From: Megaustenia siamemsis
Lineage: Eukaryota > Mollusca > Gastropoda > Stylommatophora > Ariophantidae
Direction of reading: 5' to 3'
DNA length: 64,000 nt
Assembly: GCA_032433765.1 (NCBI GenBank)
Contig: JAVIAB010000024.1
Coordinates: forward strand, 8,614,821 to 8,678,820
Part shown: in pieces, positions 9,784-19,885 of the stretch
Numbering within the stretch: position 1 is the stretch's first letter
How the letters are laid out: every line of letters begins with the position of its first letter
Translations under genes and position numbers: made by a program
The notes under the pieces: model-generated
What the model was told of the DNA's origin: nothing
What the model saw: only the letters and a program-made list of their open reading frames with translations
The model's database searches: none

Positions 9784-9992
9784 CGAGGTGCTTTTGTCTT
9801 CATTGTCGCCTCTGGTGCTCCTGGAAATCCTTGGTCGTGTGATGTCATATCTTATTGACCTCTTAATTACATCTAAAATATATGTAACATCTTTCACTCC
9901 CATTATTGAATCATATAAATGTAATTATTTCTATGTACTGTGATGATTTTGAATTTGAAAATGAAATAAAGATTATTATTTAAAAAAAAAAA
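9784..9992 (+). other. Polyadenylated 3' end of a transcript (probable retroelement 3' UTR)
   Basis: An AATAAA signal (9965-9970) is followed 11 bp later by an A run (9982-9992). This is the signature of a reverse-transcribed poly(A) RNA, so the sequence to the left, perhaps including the minisatellite, is probably the 3' UTR of a LINE or retrocopy. No coding part is recognised. Confidence 0.5.
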
Positions 9993-10360
9993 CATAATGT
10001 GCTACATAAATCTAAAAATCACATACGTTTACACACACAAAAGTGAAGCCGTACAGGCGTGATAATTGAGTTGACAGCTTTACACATTGAAGTCCGTTAA
10101 AATCACCGATGTTTACACAAACATGAGAATCTATAAGTATCGCTTTTTGTTGTAAACTAGTGGGACTCCACTCCAAGATAAAAGTTGAAAGCTGGAGAGC
10201 TATATTTGGGGTTTTATTGCTTTCATACCACGCATATACATAGACGAACACATACATGAAAGAAACCTGGCATTTGTTATGTGTGTGATATAAGGTTTAC
10301 AGCACGTTTTAACTTTCAAAAGCATGTGAGAACACACTCGTGAGACGATTATTATGCCGT
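9993..10360. other. No feature recognised
   Basis: Unique-looking sequence. Minus-strand frames at 10012-10257 and 10200-10433 have no recognisable motif, and the second runs into the SINE. Confidence 0.3.
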
Positions 10361-10373
10361 ACAGAGCGTTGGG

Positions 10374-10604
10374 AACTGGACTACCACGGACAAGGGGTAG
10401 GGTTCGATCCCAACCGACGGCCTCCGGGTTCACCCAGCCTTAAATGGGTACCGGATATTTTCCTGCGAAAGTAAAGCAGCACGGGCGTAATACTGACCAC
10501 ATTACCCCAAAAATTATGTGCTAAATGTCTGTAAAATATAGGGTCACTAACACCATATTTCCCTATACGCCACTTGGCGTGACGGGAGTACTTTATTTTA
10601 CTTT
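10374..10604 (+). mobile_element. 5'-truncated SINE with target-site duplications
   Basis: The body starts within the tRNA-like head (no A box; the B box ggttcgatcc follows gtag at about 10401) and ends gtactttattttactt. It is flanked by 13 bp direct repeats, acagagcgttggg at 10361-10373 and acagggcgttggg at 10605-10617 (one mismatch), which mark a LINE-type insertion. The 101 bp array begins only a few bases after the right duplication. Confidence 0.85.
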
Positions 10605-10620
10605 ACAGGGCGTTGGGGCG

Positions 10621-13147
10621 GTTAGTATGTGTGCTGTATGCGTCTCCTTCGACATCGTTCCTTGACTGGAAGCAGTTGAAACCTCCCACTAAGGATGGTC
10701 TTCTATCCCGTATATTTCCTCGTTAGTATGTGTGCTGTATGTGTCTCCTTCGACATCGTTCCTTGACAGGAAGCAGTTGAAACCTCCCACTAAGGATGGT
10801 CTTCTGATCCGTGTATTTCCTCGTTAGTATGTGTGCTGTATGTGTCTCCTTCGACATCGTTCCTTGACAGGAAGCAGTTGAAATCTCCCACTAAGGATGA
10901 TCTTCTGTCCCGTGTATTTCCTCGTTAGTATGTGTGCTGTATGCGTCTCCTTCGACATCGTTCCTTGACAGGAAGCAGTTGAAACCTCCCACTAAGGATG
11001 GTCTTCTGATCCGTGTATTTCCTCGTTAGTATGTGTGCTGTATGTGTCTCCTTCGACATCGTTCCTTGACTGGAAGCAGTTGAAACCTCCCACTAAGGAT
11101 GGTCTTCTGATCCGTGTATTTCCTCGTTAGTATGTGTGCTGTATGTGTCTCCTTCGACATCGTTCCTTGACAGGAAGCAGTTGAAATCTCCCACTAAGGA
11201 TGATCTTCTGTCCCGTGTATTTCCTCGTTAGTATGTGTGCTGTATGCGTCTCCTTCGACATCGTTCCTTGACAGGAAGCAGTTGAAACCTCCCACTAAGG
11301 ATGATCTTCTGTCCCGTGTATTTCCTCGTTAGTATGTGTGCTGTATGCGTCTCCTTCGACATCGTTCCTTGACAGGAAGCAGTTGAAATCTCCCTCTAAG
11401 GATGGTCTTCTGTCCCGTGTATTTCCTCGTTAGTATGTGTGCTGTATGCGTCTCCTTCGACATCGTTCCTTGACAGGAAGCAGTTGAAATCTCCCCCTAA
11501 GGATGATCTTCTGTCCCGTGTATTTCCTCGTTAGTATGTGTGCTGTATGCGTCTCCTTCGACATCGTTCCTTGACAGGAAGCAGTTGAAATCTCCCCCTA
11601 AGGATGGTCTTCTGTCCCGTGTATTTCCTCGTTAGTATGTGTGCTGTATGCGTCTCCTTCGACATCGTTCCTTGACAGGAAGCAGTTGAAATCTCCCCCT
11701 AAGGATGATCTTCTGTCCCGTGTATTTCCTCGTTAGTATGTGTGCTGTATGCGTCTCCTTCGACATCGTTCCTTGACAGGAAGCAGTTGAAATCTCCCCC
11801 TAAGGATGATCTTCTGTCCCGTGTATTTCCTCGTTAGTATGTGTGCTGTATGCGTCTCCTTCGACATCGTTCCTTGACAGGAAGCAGTTGAAATCTCCCC
11901 TAAGGATGATCTTCTGTCCCGTGTATTTCCTCGTTAGTATGTGTGCTGTATGCGTCTCCTTCGACATCGTTCCTTGACAGGAAGCAGTTGAAATCTCCCC
12001 CTAAGGATGATCTTCTGTCCCGTGTATTTCCTCGTTAGTATGTGTGCTGTATGTGTCTCCTTCGACATCGTTCCTTGACAGGAAGCAGTTGAAATCTCCC
12101 CCTAAGGATGATCTTCTGTCCCGTGTATTTCCTCGTTAGTATGTGTACTGTATGTGTCTCCTTCGACATCGTTCCTTGACAGGAAGCAGTTGAAATCTCC
12201 CACTAAGGATGATCTTCTGTCCCGTGTATTTCCTCGTTAGTATGTGTACTGTATGTGTCTCCTTCGACATCGTTCCTTGACAGGAAGCAGTTGAAATCTC
12301 CCACTAAGGATGATCTTCTGTCCCGTGTATTTCCTCGTTAGTATGTGTGCTGTATGCGTCTCCTTCGACATCGTTCCTTGACAGGAAGCAGTTGAAATCT
12401 CCCACTAAGGATGATCTTCTGTCCCGTGTATTTCCTCGTTAGTATGTGTGCTGTATGCGTCTCCTTCGACATCGTTCCTTGACAGGAAGCAGTTGAAATC
12501 TCCCCCTAAGGATGATCTTCTGTCCCGTGTATTTCCTCGTTAGTATGTGTGCTGTATGCGTCTCCTTCGACATCGTTCCTTGACAGGAAGCAGTTGAAAC
12601 CTCCCACTAAGGATGATCTTCTGATCCGTGTATTTCCTCGTTAGTATGTGTGCTGTATGCGTCTCCTTCGACATCGTTCCTTGACAGGAAGCAGTTGAAA
12701 CCTCCCCCTAAGGATGATCTTCTGTCCCGTGTATTTCCTCGTTAGTATGTGTGCTGTATGCGTCTCCTTCGACATCGTTCCTTGACAGGAAGCAGTTGAA
12801 ACCTCCCCTAAGGATGGTCTTCTGTCCCGTGTATTTCCTCGTTAGTATGTGTGCTGTATGTGTCTCCTTCGACATCGTTCCTTGACAGGAAGCAGTTGAA
12901 ACCTCCCCCTAAGGATGGTCTTCTGTCCCGTGTATTTCCTCGTTAGTATGTGTGCTGTATGCGTCTCCTTCGACATCGTTCCTTGACAGGAAGCAGTTGA
13001 AACCTCCCCCTAAGGATGATCTGTCCCGTGTATTTCCTCGTTAGTATGTGTGCTGTATGTGTCTCCTTCGACATCGTTCCTTGACAGGAAGCAGTTGAAA
13101 CCTCCCCCTAAGGATGGTCTTCTGTCCCGTGTATTTCCTCGTTAGTA
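10621..13147 (+). repeat. 101 bp minisatellite, about 25 units
   Basis: The unit starts gttagtatgtgtgctgtatg and contains catcgttccttgacaggaag and ends gtgtatttcctc. Starts fall at 10621, 10722, 10823, 10924 and so on, giving period 101. Differences are few: c/t in 'tatg(c/t)gtctcc', 'acctcc/atctcc', and 'cccact/ccccct'. The variants occur in blocks, so neighbouring units are more alike, as expected for recent unequal exchange. A few units have 1-3 bp deletions (about 11898, 12808, 13019). No frame stays open through it. Confidence 0.97.
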
Positions 13148-13500
13148 GGAGGGAGAGGTCATCATAGAATTGTTGTTGTTGTGCCGGTATTGGTGGTGAG
13201 TGGATGTTGACCATGGTGTATCGCTGTCCGACGTCTTTTATTTGGATGATGGTCGTTCTGTAACAGCATAGCGACATCAAGTAGTGGTATAACAGTAACG
13301 GAGTCAGTTGAGAATGGAATTTTCCTAAAGCACGGGAAAGCTGCTAACATAACAGTACGCGACAGCTGACACGTAGAGAATAGGTCGACAACAGGTAGAC
13401 TAAATCGATTATCGAGGCCAAAAGTTCAAGGTAGAGTTGTCTGAAGACTTCGTAGGTTGGGCAAAGGTGAGTAGTGACGTGTTGTTTTTATAAATTAGAG
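13148..13500. other. Unique upstream DNA of the candidate gene
   Basis: Single-copy-looking sequence between the 101 bp array and the promoter-like block. Open minus-strand frames here have no recognised motif. Confidence 0.3.
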
Positions 13501-13528
13501 ACAAAGATAATTCAGCGTGTCGAATTTT

Positions 13529-13615
13529 GATTGGTTGCGTGGGGAGGAGGGGGGCGGGGGCCTTGGGGGAGTGATACTGTGAGTATTTAAACTTAAGCAC
13601 AGAAGGATTTACAGG
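13529..13615 (+). promoter_or_regulatory. RNA polymerase II promoter-like block
   Basis: Three elements are ordered as in an animal promoter: an inverted CCAAT box (attgg, 13530-13534), a GC box inside a G-rich tract (ggggcggggg at about 13551-13560), and a TATA-like tatttaaa (13584-13591). A start site about 25-30 bp downstream would fall near 13615. The G-rich tract could also form a G-quadruplex. The call rests on spacing and order; no transcript evidence is available here. Confidence 0.5.
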
Positions 13616-13723
13616 AGAGAAACCAGATCTAGAAAGAGTTTAGAGGACTACGATCTAATATAGATATTTACCTACAACTTTGTTTTCTCAAAACTGCTGT
13701 TGTTTCACTTGGGAATAGACAAC

Positions 13724-13755
13724 ATGCCTTCCAAGGTCTCGAGTAAAGGAACCAA
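13724..13755 (+). CDS. Candidate first coding exon of a host gene (hypothetical)
   Basis: ATG at 13724 sits in a favourable context (A at -3) about 110 bp after the predicted start site. It encodes MPSKVSSKGT plus two bases before a strong donor (gtaagtg, GT 13756-13757). A weaker donor (gtaaag, GT 13743-13744) would leave a different phase. The probable downstream exon lies at about 14567-14740, across a minisatellite-filled intron. With the strong donor the phase fits an acceptor at ccacag (AG about 14605), giving KGTKKGTVVAD. With the weak donor it fits the acceptor at 14565-14566. I do not recognise the protein. Confidence 0.35.
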
Positions 13756-13876
13756 GTAAGTGTTTTTAATGTTATAATGTTTTAGTTAATGTCTGTGCCA
13801 GAAATCGACTAGACGACTATTTTACAGAAACACACAAGTGACACGATTTGTCCAAGAGTATCAACCACGTGACTGC

Positions 13877-14580
13877 CACTTCAGCTGAATTCACACGATA
13901 CTTCCCAATCTATGATGTCGAGCCACTTCAGCTGAATTCACACGATACTTCCCAGTCTATGATGTCGAGCCACTTCAGCTGAATTCACACGATACTTCCC
14001 AATCTATGATGTCGAGCCACTTCAGCTGAATTCACACGATACTTCCCAATCTATGATGTCGAGCCACTTCAGCTGAATTCACACGATACTTCCCAGTCTA
14101 TGATGTCGAGCCACTTCAGCTGAATTCACACGATACTTCCCAATCTATGATGTCGAGCCACTTCAGCTGAATTCACACGATACTTCCCAATCTATGATGT
14201 CGAGCCACTTCAGCTGAATTCACACGATACTTCCCAATCTATGATGTCGAGCCACTTCAGCTGAATTCACACGATACTTCCCAATCTATGATGTCGAGCC
14301 ACTTCAGCTGAATTCACACGGTACTTCCCAGTCTATGATGTCGAGCCACTTCAGCTGAATTCACACGATACTTCCCAATCTATGATGTCGAGCCACTTCA
14401 GCTGAATTCACACGATACTTCCCAATCTATGATGTCGAGCCACTTCAGCTGAACTCACACGATACTTCCCAATCTATGATGTCGAGCCACTTCAGCTGAA
14501 TTCACACGATACTTCCCAGTCTATGATGTCGAGCCACTTCAGCTGAATTCACACGATACTTCCCAGTCTATGATGTCGAC
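13877..14580 (+). repeat. 47 bp minisatellite, about 15 units, inside a candidate intron
   Basis: The unit begins cacttcagctgaattcacac and ends atctatgatgtcgagc. Starts fall at 13877, 13924, 13971 and so on. Units are almost identical; the main variation is cccAAtct versus cccAGtct. The last unit runs directly into the candidate exon, so the array repeats the sequence at the exon's left border, including a possible 3' splice site. Confidence 0.97.
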
Positions 14581-14740
14581 CTCGAAGGTGGAAAGATCCA
14601 CAGAAAAGGGACTGTAGTAGCGGATATCAGCGGGCCAGAAGCCCATAAAATGACCCACTCAATCTTGATGTGTATATTGATGAGGCAAGTCGGCCTCGGA
14701 ACCAGCGGCGTGGCCACTCTATACCGCTTTGCAAACCCCC
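14567..14740 (+). CDS. Candidate internal exon, unknown protein
   Basis: The frame TAT(14569)-GAT-GTC is open to a strong splice donor (gtaagtag, GT 14741-14742) and hits a stop just after it. It reads YDVDLEGGKIHRKG, VVADISGPEAHKMTHSILMC, and VGLGTSGVATLYRFANP. Two acceptors are possible: cttcccag (AG 14565-14566) inside the last minisatellite unit, or ccacag near 14600-14606. The coding-like composition, lack of repeats and consensus donor support a real exon. I cannot assign a family. Downstream sequence becomes LINE debris, so the gene, if real, has a retroelement-filled intron or is broken. Confidence 0.4.
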
Positions 14741-14742
14741 GT

Positions 14743-15262
14743 AAGTAGTTTTTTACATTATCGGCAGCAGCCCACCTAACCCACTATAAAAAAATAAATG
14801 ACAAAGAACTCCACCTGAAATCTCCACAAATCTCCATAAAGTTGCAACATATAGAGAAAGAGCATAGCATTGTGCATATAAATTTGCTGCCGCCAACATT
14901 GCCACATAAAACAGTGGAAACCCCAGGGACTTGCACAGAGGCGTTGACCGGCAGAAAATACCGTCAGCTCAGACAAGAAAAGGAGTCGCCTGAGCATAAG
15001 ATTCTGGCACATGGAGCACCATACACAAACAGTGAAGACGATACACTGAAGGCTCCCGCTACTCTTGGCCTGCTGTTGATTGACACAGATTGCTCCCATC
15101 TTCTGCATGGATAAAAGTAACATCGCCACAGAAAAAGAGCGAGGCGCAAAAGAACAGAACACATTAATTAGATTTTAGATTATTCATTAGACTATACTTA
15201 AACATATATAAACCATATACATATACTTTTCAAAATGTTTAATTTTAGTAGATTTGTTTACC
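14743..15262 (+). other. Probable LINE 5' region or ORF1 tail, unclassified
   Basis: An open plus-strand frame (14842-15114) reads LPPTLPHKTVETPGTCTEAL and similar, with no recognised domain. It lies directly upstream of the endonuclease-like ORF at 15263, so it may be the ORF1 end of the same LINE. AT-rich from 15160 to 15262. Confidence 0.35.
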
Positions 15263-15680
15263 ATGGCTAACACTAAGATTGTATCCATCAACATTAGGGG
15301 CCTAAGGGCCAAAACACAGCATATCATTTCACTAATACACCAGTACAAACCAGACTTCATTTAAGTGTAAGAAACAAACATACACACAGACTAGCACGCA
15401 CAACAAATAACTACACAGTTGGGCCTAAAACATTCCTGTTTCAGTTTGGCGGTCCAAACCTTAGGGTCCGGTGTCGCTATACTTCAGACCTCCGACAAGT
15501 GGATTCTTGGAAAGATGTGCAGGGACAGTGATGGCAGAACAGTCATAGTGCAAGCTAAAGACGACTGACACACATACACGACAGTTAACATTCATGTACC
15601 ACCTCACCAACGAGATCAGCCCCATTTCTACGAACACCTACTGAATCAACAGACAAATACGCAGGACAAGACATTATTCT
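15263..15680 (+). mobile_element. Tx1/L1-like LINE, ORF2 start: apurinic-type endonuclease, broken
   Basis: ATG at 15263 begins MANTKIVSINIRGLRAKTQH and continues to YKPDFI before an in-frame TAA. Beyond it the same protein resumes in pieces: SGVAILQTSDKWILGKM, DGRTVIVQAKDD, and TTVNIHVPPHQRDQPHFYEH. These correspond to the endonuclease blocks 'S-x-N-x-x-G-L', 'G-V-A-I-L' and 'x-x-V-N-x-Y-x-P' of L1/Tx1-type ORF2. The catalytic Glu block (QET) is preserved only in another frame after the stop. Truncated on the right. Confidence 0.7.
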
Positions 15681-15851
15681 CTATTAATGACATCCACATG
15701 TGGTTTGACAATAAGTCTCTGATACAATCAACAAGTTCTAAATTCTCTTATAAATCTGACATTACAATAGCGTTAATTGATGGAGTCTATCGGCGATTAT
15801 CATAAGTAACTTCGTGATCGTATTAATGTTCTTCGTCAATATATGCATATA
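15681..15851. other. No feature recognised
   Basis: A short AT-rich spacer between two LINE fragments. Confidence 0.4.
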
Positions 15852-17110
15852 ATCATCATCATCAAGTATCGGGCCTGCTGGCCTAGGTGATCATTTCACT
15901 CCACAACTTTCGATCTCGGCAGCTATTTATCATTTCTGTTGTTGATCTTCTGCCAAGCCATTCTCTTAAGCTGTCTGTTATTTTTTTTATCTTTGCTTCC
16001 CTCTATCTCTTCGTCCCTCAATTTTTCCAGTTGTTACAATATATTCAAGTTGTTCTCTTCTCATTACATGGCCAAAAAATGATGATTGTTTCTTTCTAAT
16101 ATTGGAAATTAGCTCTCTTTTTGCTTTGACCTCTCTCAGAACATCTTCATTACTCTTCTTAGCTGTCCATGGTACTCTCAACATTCTTCTGTAAAACCAC
16201 ATTTCTACAGACTCCAGTGATTTTCTTGTCTGTTCCCCTATTCTCCATGATTCGCATCCATATTTTAAGACTGGCTCTACGTAACATTTAAGAACTCTTT
16301 TTCTTGTTTCTATTGTCAAAAATGGATTGCATAGTATCTTCCTCATTTTTTGGAAAGCTGCTTTTGCCTGAGCCATTCTGCATCTCACCTCTTTTGTACA
16401 TCTTCCGTCTGAGATTAACAAAGTTCCGAAATAATTAAATTCATTTACCTGTTTTAATATTGTTCTACTTGTCTTTATTTTGCACTGAGGTGATGTCTTT
16501 TTCTTTGTTGTTACCATTACCTCGGTCTTTTTGCTATTATAAATCTTGAGTTCTTTATTTTTGCTTTCTTTCACTATAATTTCCAACATTTCTTGTAACT
16601 CATTTTCACTCTTAGCGATTAAGACTATCATCAGCATACCTTAGATTATTTATATTATGACCTCCGATTGTTATCCAGACATGCCCCTTATGGATCTAAA
16701 AATAATCTCACAATAAATATTAAACAAATCTGGTGACAGCACACAACCTTGTCTAACACCCTATTTTATTTGTTGGAACATTCCCAATTGGTTTCCTGTT
16801 CTTATGGCCGCTGTTTGTTGCCAGTACATGTTCTTTATTATTCTTAGATCGTTGCTGTCTACGTTTATGCTTTCTAGAATTTTGAATATTTCTTTGTGCT
16901 TTATTTTGTCAAATGCCTTGGTGTAATCTATGAAACATAGGTATAGATCTGTTTCACCTCTATGGCTCTTTATACTAAAGATATTATGATATAAATGGCA
17001 TTGCTTGTTCCTTTATCTCTAACAAAACACCACTGCTCATCGCTAATTTCTGGACTGATTTTGTTTCCCACTCTTCGCAATGCATATAATAGTAACTTGA
17101 GAACTTAATG
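15852..17110 (-). mobile_element. RTE-like LINE (family A, copy 2), reverse transcriptase to 3' end
   Basis: Minus strand. Degenerate polymerase blocks lie at about 17050-16640: QWCFVRDKGTSNAI, YTKAFDKIKHKEIFKILES, then GVRQGCVLSPDLFNIYCEII, and the YADD region (RYADDS in one frame, about 16640). The long open part 16637-15987 reads KTEVMVTTKKKTSPQCKIKT, FNYFGTLLISDGRCTKEVRC, VLKYGCESWRIGEQTRK, and IVTTGKIEGRRDRGKQR. The element ends in a (TGA)n-type tail at 15852-15864. Stops and frameshifts in the polymerase part show it is dead. The 3' 700 bp is highly similar to 3639-4372. Confidence 0.85.
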
Positions 17111-17399
17111 ATCTAAATCCAAAATGTTTGTCACAAAATCTCTAGACGACTGTTATAAACTGCCTGACTCTTAATTCTATCTTCTGTCTTGAGGCAGGTA
17201 TCTAATCTCCTCTGCTCTCGTCTAACATTTCTGTCTTATATATATATATATATATTTGTAAAATAAATCCTTATTGTATCATTAAATTCCATATCACAGT
17301 GCATGATAACATTCATGAAAAACAAAATTGAATAGCATCTCTCACATTACGTCCATAATATTTCAAAGAAGAAAGAACATTTATTGTTTATCTCTTTCG
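17111..17399. other. AT-rich spacer with (TA)n
   Basis: Contains a short TA microsatellite (about 17239-17257). Nothing else is recognised. Confidence 0.5.
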
Positions 17400-17815
17400 T
17401 TCACATACGTTCATTCACAACAGTTAACTTGTTTATTTTAAGATGGACATTGTTCTTTGGTTAAAAATGTATAGGAAAAGATAGGAATTACAATTCTTAC
17501 ATTCGTACATAGTCTCATTCCTGCAGGTCCATATTATATGTCTGTATTCTGATAGTAGTATAAGTAATTTTGTAAAGAGATCTTGTGTTGTTTTTGGCAG
17601 TGTGTTGAGCATAATAGATCTGTATGTGTCGACTTTTTGTGTGGTATGTGATTTTAGTGTGTGTTGCAGTGCCCTTCTTGCCTGTATGATTGTACTGCAC
17701 CTATAGAATAGGTGTTCTTCTGTTTCTTGAGTATTTTGTCTGCAGCGGGGGCACCGGGGTGTCCGTCTTAATCTGTGGGTTAGTCTCGCTGTAATGGGTG
17801 TCCTGTTATACATGA
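17400..17815 (-). mobile_element. Tx1/L1-like LINE (family B, copy 2), C-terminal zinc-knuckle end
   Basis: The minus-strand frame 17813-17433 reads RTPITARLTHRLRRTPRC, then CPRCRQNTQETEEHLFYRC (C-x2-C-x9-H-x4-C), TYRSIMLNTLPKTTQDLFTK and EYRHIIWTCRNETMYECK, ending with TAA-rich 3' sequence. It matches 8096-8590. The knuckle resembles the zinc-binding tail of L1/Tx1 ORF2 proteins. The rest of this element continues at 19886-20812, separated by a 48 bp tandem array made from its own codons. Confidence 0.8.
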
Positions 17816-19885
17816 GTCTGTATGTGACCTACCTCGCTGTAATGGGTGTCATGTTATATATGTCTGTATGTGACCTCCCTTGCTGTAATTGGTGTCTTGG
17901 CATATATGAGTCTGTTTGTGACCTCCCTCGCTGTAATGGGTGTCATGGTATATATGTCTGTATGTGACCTCCCTTGCTGTTATGGGTGTCATGGTATATA
18001 TGAGTCTGTATTTGACCTCCCTTGCTGTAATGGGTGTCATGGTATATATGAGTCTGTATTTGACCTCCCTTGTTGTAATGGGTGTCATGGTATATATGAG
18101 TCTGTATGTGACCTCCCTTGCTGTAATGGGTGTCATGTTTTATATGAGTATGTATGTGACCTCCCTTGCTGTAATGGTTGTCATGGTATATATGAGTTTA
18201 TGTGACCTACCCTTGCTGTAATGGGTGTCATGGTATATATGAGTCTGTATGTGACTTCCTTTGCTGTAATGGGTTTCATGGTATATATGAGGCAGCTTGT
18301 GACCTCCCTTGATGTAATGGGTGTCATGTTATATGAGTCTGTATGTGACCTCCCTTTGCGTAATGGGTGTCATATTATATGAGTCTGTATGTGACCTCCC
18401 TTGCTGTAATGGGTGTCATGTTATATATATGTCTGTATGTGACCTCCCTTGCTGTAATGGGTGTCATGTTACATATATGTCTGTATGTGACCTCCCTTGC
18501 TGTAATGGGTGTCATGTTATGAGTCTGTATGTGACCTCCCTTGCTGTAATGGGGTCATGTTATGAGTCTGTATGTGACCTCCCTCGCTGTAATGGGTGTC
18601 ATATTATATTAGTCTGTATGTGACCTCCCTTGTTGTAATGGGTGTCATGTTTTATATGTCTGCATGTGACCTCCCTCGCTGTAATGGGTGTCATGTTATG
18701 AGTCTGTATGTGACCTCCCTTGCTGTAATGGGTGTCATGTTATGAGTCTGTATGTGACCTCCCTTGCTGTAATGGGTGTCATGTTATGAGTCTGTATGTG
18801 ACCTCCCTCGCTGTAATGGGTGTCATATTATATTAGTCTGTATGTGACCTCCCTTGCTGTAATGGGTGTCATGTTATGAGTCTGTATGTGACCTCCCTTG
18901 CTGTAATGGGTGTCATGTTATGAGTCTGTATGTGACCTCCCTCGCTGTAATGGGTGTCATGGTATATATGTCTGTATGTGACCTCCCTTGCTGTTATGGG
19001 TGTCATGGTATATATGAGTCTGTATTTGACCTCCCTTGCTGTAATGGGTGTCATGGTATATATGAGTCTGTATTTGACCTCCCTTGTTGTAATGGGTGTC
19101 ATGGTATATATGAGTCTGTATGTGACCTCCCTTGCTGTAATGGGTGTCATGTTTTATATGAGTATGTATGTGACCTCCCTTGCTGTAATGGTTGTCATGG
19201 TATATATGAGTTTATGTGACCTACCCTTGCTGTAATGGGTGTCATGGTATATATGAGTCTGTATGTGACTTCCTTTGCTGTAATGGGTTTCATGGTATAT
19301 ATGAGGCTGCTTGTGACCTCCCTTGATGTAATGGGTGTCATGTTATATGAGTCTGTATGTGACCTCCCTTTGCGTAATGGGTGTCATATTATATGAGTCT
19401 GTATGTGACCTCCCTTGCTGTAATGGGTGTCATGTTATATATATGTCTGTATGTGACCTCCCTTGCTGTAATGGGTGTCATGTTACATATATGTCTGTAT
19501 GTGACCTCCCTTGCTGTAATGGGTGTCATGTTATGAGTCTGTATGTGACCTCCCTTGCTGTAATGGGTGTCATGTTATGAGTCTGTATGTGACCTCCCTC
19601 GCTGTAATGGGTGTCATATTATATTAGTCTGTATGTGACCTCCCTTGTTGTAATGGGTGTCATGTTATATATGTCTGCATGTGACCTCCCTCGCTGTAAT
19701 GGGTGTCATGTTATATATGAATCTGTATGTGACCTCCCTCGCTGTAATGGGTGTCACTTTATATATGTCTGTATGTGATCTCCGTCGTTGTAATGGGTGT
19801 CATGTTATATATGAGTCTGTATGTGACCTCCCTCGCTGTAATGGGTATCGTGTTATATATGATTCTATATGGGACCTCCCTCGCT
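17784..19885 (-). repeat. 48 bp tandem array (about 44 units) derived from LINE ORF codons
   Basis: On the plus strand units read gtctgtatgtgacctccctt followed by gctgtaatgggtgtcatg and a TATA-rich end. Most are 48 bp; shorter ones (about 43 bp) lack part of the TATA end. On the minus strand a 48 bp unit is 16 codons, for example TPITAREVTYRLIYTM, in the frame of the host LINE. The array starts and ends inside that LINE, so it is an internal expansion. The 8096-8590 copy has only one such segment. A block of about 750 bp is repeated at a spacing of 1,014 bp (17936-18690 and 18950-19704). Open frames on both strands are repeat by-products. Confidence 0.95.

Noticed and set aside
9556..9903. 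A minus-strand repetitive protein
   Set aside because: It is a reading of the 27-28 bp minisatellite and its flank.
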